DNA from: UBA5336 sp964412785
GTDB lineage: Bacteria > Pseudomonadota > Alphaproteobacteria > Caulobacterales > Hyphomonadaceae
NCBI GenBank assembly: GCA_964412785.1
Contig: CAYPQD010000002.1
Location: forward strand, 59,267-123,266
Length of the DNA: 64,000 bases
Direction: 5' to 3'
Position numbers and translations under genes: made by a program. Below the pieces are notes generated by a model that ran no database searches, was not told where the DNA came from, and was given only the letters and a program-made list of their open reading frames with translations. Below are positions 59,666 through 64,000 of this stretch, one piece after another (position 1 is the first letter of the stretch; every line of letters begins with the position of its first letter).

Positions 59666-60769
59666 TCAGCGCACCTCCATAAGGTCCGGGGCGAGATCGC
59701 GTATGAAGCCGGCCATGTCGGCGACCTCCGGGCGGGCGAGGGCGCGCGCGAGTTCGGCCTTCTGGCGCGGGATGAAGGTGGCGTAGGCGGGGCGATTACA
59801 GGCCGTCACCAGCCGCGCGAACACGCCGAGAATACGCAGGGCGTTCAACGTTCCGATAATGGCAAGGCGTTCGGCCAGCGCCGCCGCACTGTCGCCTGTG
59901 AGGTCGAGATAGCGGCGCAGGGCGGCCTGGCGGGCGGCGTCAGAGACGGCGCGGCGGGCATCCTGGGTCAGCATTGACAGGTCCCAGGCGTCCCAGCCGA
60001 TCACCGCGTCCTGGAAGTCGAGCAGGCCGACCCGCGCAATACCCTCGCGCGCGCCCAGCCAGACGAGATTCTCCGCATGGTAGTCGCGCAGGGTGAAGCG
60101 GCGCGGCAGGCTGCCAGCGCGTCCGATCAGGGCGTCGCGCTCGCATTCCCAGCGGGCCCGGCCGGCGTCTGTGACTGGCACGCGACCCTGATAGGCCGGG
60201 TAGTGGTCGATGAAGAGGTCGGCATTGGTGCGCAGGGCGAGGTCGTCGAAGGCGAGCAGGGGCCAGCGCACGCCATCGCCTTCTGCGATTTCGGGCAGGG
60301 GATGGGCGTGGAGGTGGGCGAGCGCCTCGGCGGCGGCGGTGTAGAGGGCGGTTTCGTCGGCGGCGCCGCGCTCGATCACCCGGGCGAACTCGTTGGCCGT
60401 GCCGAAATCCTCGATCACCGCAAGTCCGGTCGCCGGGTCGGCATGGTGGATGTCCGGGCTTGACAGGCCGAGGGCCTTCAGGTGAGCGGCGATGGCGGCG
60501 AACGCGTCGACGCGGCTGGCGGCCAGGCGTGTCAGCGCGTTCCAGCCAAGCTTGCGGCGTTCAGCCTCGCTGGCGTCTGGTGGGCAGGGCGGATCCTCGA
60601 TCGGCGGGGCATCCATCAGGATGGCGGTGCGCCCGTCCGGGTGCTGAAGGCGCTCATAGCGCCGTGTCGAAGCGTCCTGGCCAAGCGGGCGGCGTTCGGC
60701 CGGGGCCCAGTCGGTGCCGGCGAGGAAGTCGCGGATCGCGAGATCGCGGGGGTCAGGGGCGAAGGCCAT
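59666..60769 (-). CDS. amgK: Anomeric MurNAc/GlcNAc kinase
   Basis: 367 residues from ATG 60769 (MAFAPDPRDL). Aminoglycoside-phosphotransferase fold: RDYHAENLVWL with catalytic His/Asn region and LLDFQDAVIG with the Mg-binding Asp. AmgK phosphorylates MurNAc or GlcNAc at C1 using ATP, feeding MurU, so cell-wall fragments are recycled without fosfomycin-sensitive steps. The start overlaps tsaE by 17 bases and it ends one base before murU. Confidence 0.93.
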   Translation of the reverse strand: MAFAPDPRDLAIRDFLAGTDWAPAERRPLGQDASTRRYERLQHPDGRTAILMDAPPIEDPPCPPDASEAERRKLGWNALTRLAASRVDAFAAIAAHLKALGLSSPDIHHADPATGLAVIEDFGTANEFARVIERGAADETALYTAAAEALAHLHAHPLPEIAEGDGVRWPLLAFDDLALRTNADLFIDHYPAYQGRVPVTDAGRARWECERDALIGRAGSLPRRFTLRDYHAENLVWLGAREGIARVGLLDFQDAVIGWDAWDLSMLTQDARRAVSDAARQAALRRYLDLTGDSAAALAERLAIIGTLNALRILGVFARLVTACNRPAYATFIPRQKAELARALARPEVADMAGFIRDLAPDLMEVR

Positions 60770-61214
60770 GCAATGGTTTCTGCCAGCGTTCGCCGACCGG
60801 TTCCAGACGGGCAATGCGGCCTGCGCCGGCTGGCTCCAGCGTGATGTCGAGCCGCCAGGCGGGCAGATGCGGCCCGGCGCGGTCCGGCCATTCGATCAGG
60901 GTGAGCCCGTCATCGGTGTCGTCAAAACCAAGCTCGGTGAGGTCGCCGGGGCGCTCCAGGCGGTAGAGGTCGAAATGCCAGACGATGAAGGCAGGCGCGG
61001 GATAGGTCTGGACAAGGGTGTAGGTCGGGCTGGTGACCTCGGTGATGCCGGGCGCGAGGGCGGTGATAAGACCGCGCGCGAGCGTCGTCTTGCCGGCGCC
61101 AAGGCCGCCGGTGAGGGTGATCACGTCGCCGGCCATGCAAAGCGGCGCAAGCGCGGCGCCGAGGCATTCGCTGGCGGCCGCGTCGGGCAGGGCGATCGAC
61201 AGGGCGCCGCTCAC
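60753..61214 (-). CDS. tsaE: tRNA t6A-modification ATPase TsaE
   Basis: 153 residues from GTG 61214. The start codon overlaps the proB stop (GTGA). Walker A GGLGAGKTTLARGL, plus the family TSPTYTLVQTY, WHFDLYRL and LIEWPDR motifs. It works with TsaB and TsaD to make threonylcarbamoyl-adenosine at position 37 of tRNAs. TsaB and TsaD genes are elsewhere. Its end overlaps amgK by 17 bases. Confidence 0.95.
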   Translation of the reverse strand: MSGALSIALPDAAASECLGAALAPLCMAGDVITLTGGLGAGKTTLARGLITALAPGITEVTSPTYTLVQTYPAPAFIVWHFDLYRLERPGDLTELGFDDTDDGLTLIEWPDRAGPHLPAWRLDITLEPAGAGRIARLEPVGERWQKPLHGLRP

Positions 61215-62335
61215 TGGCCGCCCTCCAGCACGAGGTCGTCGCGGTGGATGATGGCGGGCCGGCCGCGCCAGCCGAGTACGGCCTCGAGGGCATCGGATTT
61301 CAGGCCCCGGATGCGGGCGATATCGGCGGCCGAATAGGCGGTGATCCCGATCGCGACGACAGCAGCGTCCGGGCCGATCACACTGACGGCCGCGCCGCGC
61401 TCGAAGCGTCCGTCAACGCTGGTGATGCCAACTGGCAGCAGGCTCGCCCCGCCGGCAAGCGCGCGCACGGCGCCGTCATCAATGCGCAATGTGCCTTCCG
61501 GCTTGAGGTGGCCGCGCAGCCAGGCGGTGCGCGCGCGATCCGGGGTCAGGTCCGGCAGGATCCAGGTGGCGCGGGCGCCACCCAGGAGGTCGCGCAGGGG
61601 GCGCGGCCGGTCGCCGAGGGTGATCGCGGTGGCACAGCCGGCTCCGAAGGCGATCCTCGCAGCAGCGAGCTTGGTCGCCATGCCGCCCGAGCCGACGCCG
61701 GCGCCGGCATTGGCGCTGCCGGCCATCGCCTCATGCTCCGGCGTGATGGCGGTCAGCTCTGGCAGGTGGCGGGCGGCAGGCTCGCGGCGCGGATCGGCGG
61801 TGTAGAGCCCGTCAATATCCGAGAGGAGGACAAGGACATCGGCCGACAGCATCTGTGCGACCCGGGCGGCGAGGCGGTCATTGTCGCCATAGCGGATCTC
61901 GTCTGTGGCGACGGTGTCGTTCTCGTTGATGACGGGCAGGGCGCCGGCCGCCAGCAGGGTCTCCAGGGTGGCGCGTGCGTTCAGCCAGCGCCGGCGCGCC
62001 TCGGTGTCTGAGAGGGTCAGCAGGGCCTGGGCGACGGGGATGGCGTGGGGGCGGAACGCCTCGGCGAGGACGGCCATCAGGATGGGCTGGCCAAGCGCGG
62101 CGGCAGCCTGCTTCTCCTCAAGCCGGCGCGGCGCGGTGGGGCCGAGGCGGTCGCGGCCGAGCGCGATTGCGCCTGAGCTGACCAGGACGATCTGCTGGCC
62201 TGCAGCGCGGCGTTCGGCAATGTCGGCGGCGAGCGCAGCGAGCCAGGCGGTACGTGCCCTCCCGTCCGCGGCGATCAGGGCCGAGCCGGTCTTGACGACG
62301 ACCCGCCGTGCACGGGCGAGGGGGGTGTCGCTCAC
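61211..62335 (-). CDS. proB: Glutamate 5-kinase with PUA domain
   Basis: 374 residues from GTG 62335. Amino-acid kinase domain (VVKTGSALI, VSSGAIALG, INENDTVATDEIRYGDNDRLAA) followed by a C-terminal PUA domain from about 275 (LRIDDGAVRALAGGASLLPVG). It phosphorylates glutamate in the first step of proline synthesis. The start overlaps the obgE stop by 4 bases (GTGA) and the stop overlaps tsaE likewise. proA is not in the window. Confidence 0.96.
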   Translation of the reverse strand: MSDTPLARARRVVVKTGSALIAADGRARTAWLAALAADIAERRAAGQQIVLVSSGAIALGRDRLGPTAPRRLEEKQAAAALGQPILMAVLAEAFRPHAIPVAQALLTLSDTEARRRWLNARATLETLLAAGALPVINENDTVATDEIRYGDNDRLAARVAQMLSADVLVLLSDIDGLYTADPRREPAARHLPELTAITPEHEAMAGSANAGAGVGSGGMATKLAAARIAFGAGCATAITLGDRPRPLRDLLGGARATWILPDLTPDRARTAWLRGHLKPEGTLRIDDGAVRALAGGASLLPVGITSVDGRFERGAAVSVIGPDAAVVAIGITAYSAADIARIRGLKSDALEAVLGWRGRPAIIHRDDLVLEGGQ

Positions 62336-63363
62336 GGGGTCCAGCCCCCGTCCTCATCGGGTGAGGCGTCCGCCGTGTCCCGCAGGGCGCTCCAGATCGC
62401 CTCCAGCGCACTGCTGACGCCATCGCCGGAAACGCCGGAGATCAGTAGCGGCGCCGAGCCGCAGGCGGCTTCCAGCGCGGCGGCCTGATGGGCGGCCAGT
62501 TCCGGTCCGAGCGCATCGACCTTGTTGAGCGCAATGATCTCCGGCTTTGCGCCAAGCTCCGCGCTGTAATCTACCAGTTCCTGACGAACTGTCTGGTAGG
62601 CGGCGGCGACATCGTCGCCTGTCCCGTCCACCAGGTGCAGCAGGACGCGGCAGCGCTCCACATGGCCGAGAAAGCGGTGGCCGAGGCCGGCCCCTTCCGC
62701 CGCCCCCTCGATCAGGCCTGGAATATCGGCCAGCACGAAGCGCCTGCCGGGGCCGAGATCGACGACACCCAGTCCGGGGTGCAGGGTCGTGAAGGGATAG
62801 TCGGCGATCTTTGGCCGCGCCGCGCTGACGACGCTGAGAAAGGTCGACTTTCCGGCATTGGGGAGGCCGACGAGGCCGGCATCAGCGACCAGTTTCAGCC
62901 GCAGCCAGAGCCAGCGCTCCTCGCCCGGCTCGCCCGGATTGGCGCGGCGCGGCGCCTGCTGGGTCGATGACTTGAAGCGCATGTTGCCCCAGCCGCCATT
63001 GCCGCCTTTGGCCAGCAGGACGCGCTGGCCGATCTCGGTCAGGTCTGCCACCAGGCTCTCACGGTCGTTCTCGAAGATCTGGGTGCCGACGGGAAGGGCC
63101 AGCGCCACATCCTTGCCGGTGCGCCCGGTGCGCTGCTTGCCCATGCCATGATGCCCGCGCTCTGCCCGGAAATGCTGCTGGTAGCGATAGTCGATGAGGG
63201 TGTTAAGGCCCTCCACCGCCTCGGCCCAGACATCGCCGCCGCGACCGCCATCGCCGCCATCGGGTCCGCCGAACTCCACGAAGGCCTCGCGCCGGAAGGA
63301 GATGCAGCCATTTCCGCCGGCGCCCGAGGCGATAAAGATCTTGCACTGGTCGAGAAATTTCAT
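62332..63363 (-). CDS. obgE: Ribosome-associated GTPase Obg
   Basis: 343 residues from ATG 63363 (MKFLDQCKIFIASGAGGNG). The N-terminal glycine-rich Obg domain (FGGPDGGDGGRGGDVW) is followed by the G domain with G1 GLPNAGKS, G3 DIPGLIEGA and G4 NKVD. It controls 50S assembly and cell-cycle progression. The start overlaps the stop of the GNAT gene (ATGA). The rpmA-obg order is conserved; here it is interrupted by a short GNAT gene. Confidence 0.97.
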   Translation of the reverse strand: MKFLDQCKIFIASGAGGNGCISFRREAFVEFGGPDGGDGGRGGDVWAEAVEGLNTLIDYRYQQHFRAERGHHGMGKQRTGRTGKDVALALPVGTQIFENDRESLVADLTEIGQRVLLAKGGNGGWGNMRFKSSTQQAPRRANPGEPGEERWLWLRLKLVADAGLVGLPNAGKSTFLSVVSAARPKIADYPFTTLHPGLGVVDLGPGRRFVLADIPGLIEGAAEGAGLGHRFLGHVERCRVLLHLVDGTGDDVAAAYQTVRQELVDYSAELGAKPEIIALNKVDALGPELAAHQAAALEAACGSAPLLISGVSGDGVSSALEAIWSALRDTADASPDEDGGWTP

Positions 63364-63740
63364 GGCGCGCACTCTAGCTCATCGCCGGCGATCCACGCCA
63401 TATCGATGCAGTCCACCGCCTCTCCGCGTCCGGCGCAGGGATAGCGTCGCCAGCCGGCCGGCAGGAAAGCGAGCTTGCGCAGCACGCGGCCGGAGGCCGG
63501 GTTGTCGACGAAATGGCCGGCAGTCATTGCCCGGTAACCGCGCGTCCCATTACGCCAGTCGCGGAACGCACCCGCCGCCTCGGTGGCAAAGCCCTGGCCC
63601 CAATGGTCCGGTGCGATCCGGTAGGCGAGGTCGAACGTCCCGTGCGGCCCGTCATGGCGTCCGCCCGCGTTCAGAGCCATCGCGTCGTCTGTGCGAAAAT
63701 GCCGGATCACAAGTCCGTCGGTCGACACGATGTGTGCCAT
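63360..63740 (-). CDS. Short GNAT-family acetyltransferase, apparently missing its core
   Basis: 126 residues from ATG 63740. It opens like a GNAT enzyme (DGLVIRHFRTDDAMAL) and ends like one (APDHWGQGFATEAAGAFRDW, acetyl-CoA loop; FVDNPASGRVLRKLAF). The region between NAG and GGRHDGPHGTFDLAYRI is far too short: roughly 40-60 residues of strands beta2-beta4 are absent compared with normal 165-180-residue members. It may be a decayed or internally deleted gene kept in frame between rpmA and obgE. The stop overlaps the obgE start. Confidence 0.65.
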   Translation of the reverse strand: MAHIVSTDGLVIRHFRTDDAMALNAGGRHDGPHGTFDLAYRIAPDHWGQGFATEAAGAFRDWRNGTRGYRAMTAGHFVDNPASGRVLRKLAFLPAGWRRYPCAGRGEAVDCIDMAWIAGDELECAP

Positions 63741-63802
63741 GATCGCCTGCCCCGCTTGCGGCGAGTTCCTCAGGTCGGGGGAGGCCGGATGAAGGATGGG
63801 GA

Positions 63803-63851
63803 GAGGTGGCCCGCCTCCCCGCACTGAACCGGTCGCGGTTCGGGCCACCTC
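63803..63851. terminator. Nested hairpin between rpmA and the GNAT gene
   Basis: GAGGTGGCCCG (63803-63813) pairs with CGGGCCACCTC (63841-63851). Inside it, GAACCG (63826-63831) can pair with CGGTTC (63836-63841), sharing one base with the outer arm. No T-run follows on the minus strand. It could be an attenuator or RNA-processing site between rpmA and downstream genes. Confidence 0.5.
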
Positions 63852-63876
63852 CCGGGCGGCCCAGGTGTCAGGACCG

Positions 63877-64000
63877 CTATTCTGCCGCCTCGACGGCCGG
63901 GATGACGGAGACATACTGTCGGTTGCCGGCCTTGCGGCGGAACGCGACCTTGCCCTCGATAAGGGCAAACAGCGTGTGGTCCTTGCCCATGCCGACGCCC
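63877..64000 (-). CDS. rpmA: 50S ribosomal protein L27, C-terminal part
   Basis: The frame runs off the right edge; 40 residues plus the stop (TAG, 63877-63879) are visible: GVGMGKDHTLFALIEGKVAF and RRKAGNRQYVSVIPAVEAAE. This is the L27 C-terminus (GKDHTLFALIEG is diagnostic). It belongs to the rplU-rpmA-obg neighbourhood of bacterial ribosome genes. Confidence 0.95.
   Translation of the reverse strand, partial: GVGMGKDHTLFALIEGKVAFRRKAGNRQYVSVIPAVEAAE

Noticed and set aside
1..64000. Mobile elements, prophage, CRISPR array, tRNA or rRNA genes
   Set aside because: I looked for transposase, integrase or Cas motifs, regularly spaced repeats and cloverleaf-like ends and saw none that hold up.

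Overview
The window is a stretch of high-GC alphaproteobacterial chromosome. Gene content and order point to the Caulobacter-like, stalked or dimorphic marine lineages (Maricaulales/Hyphomonadales). The evidence is a cpaD-cpaE-cpaF-tadB-tadC pilus cluster, dnaA next to rpsT, a TorF-type porin, AmgK/MurU muropeptide recycling fused to an addB-addA-trxA run, and DUF3126, DUF2853 and DUF1036 proteins. The genus is inferred, not shown. I see no tRNA, rRNA, CRISPR array, insertion sequence or prophage. Most of the DNA is densely packed core chromosome.

Layout: 1-5.2 kb is the end of a Flp/Tad pilus assembly operon (+). 5.3-8.4 kb holds a CoA-transferase, tspO (-), hisI and a secreted metallo-beta-lactamase-fold hydrolase. 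8.6-13.0 kb is a minus-strand replication/translation block (enoyl-CoA hydratase, rpsT, dnaA, dnaN). The 0.55 kb dnaA-rpsT gap has an AT-rich core that could be an origin, and the DnaA itself is strongly divergent. 13.1-18.0 kb has an internally deleted M20 peptidase relic, ferredoxin-NADP reductase, an unassigned nucleotidyltransferase-fold protein divergent from a phosphohexomutase, and ppa. 18.1-21.1 kb is a four-gene minus-strand run, three of whose members are uncharacterised membrane proteins. 21.3-23.0 kb has a lipoprotein methyltransferase and an hsp20 gene whose leader folds into a ROSE-like RNA thermometer.

23.1-30.9 kb holds a sugar aminotransferase, alanine dehydrogenase, a Kef-type antiporter, torF, an SDR, a Ca/Na exchanger and queF. 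30.9-34.4 kb is a tightly overlapping minus-strand operon, argB - DUF1036 protein - HAD nucleotidase - dapD. 34.5-40.3 kb has a nitroreductase divergent from a tetR-MFP-RND efflux operon with a palindromic operator between them. 40.4-49.5 kb holds cysE, a membrane Ser/Thr kinase, DUF3126, an osmoprotectant ABC transporter with a permease/binding-protein fusion, a lysophospholipase-like hydrolase, SCP2, DUF2853, an RluF-like pseudouridine synthase and a small membrane protein. 49.5-50.0 kb is a non-coding island rich in repeats. 50.0-52.1 kb has argG and a secreted VWA protein.

52.1-64 kb is one long minus-strand array, rpmA - (GNAT) - obgE - proB - tsaE - amgK - murU - addB - addA - trxA. Neighbouring genes overlap or nearly touch, so transcription and translation are probably coupled. 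It links ribosome biogenesis, proline synthesis, tRNA t6A modification, peptidoglycan recycling and double-strand-break repair.

The observations most worth pursuing are the DnaA lacking the usual arginine finger and basic loop, the ROSE-like element, a 55-bp dispersed repeat present twice in opposite orientation, a 42-bp palindrome with a degenerate second copy, and the unassigned membrane/VWA-like module at 18.7-21.1 kb.
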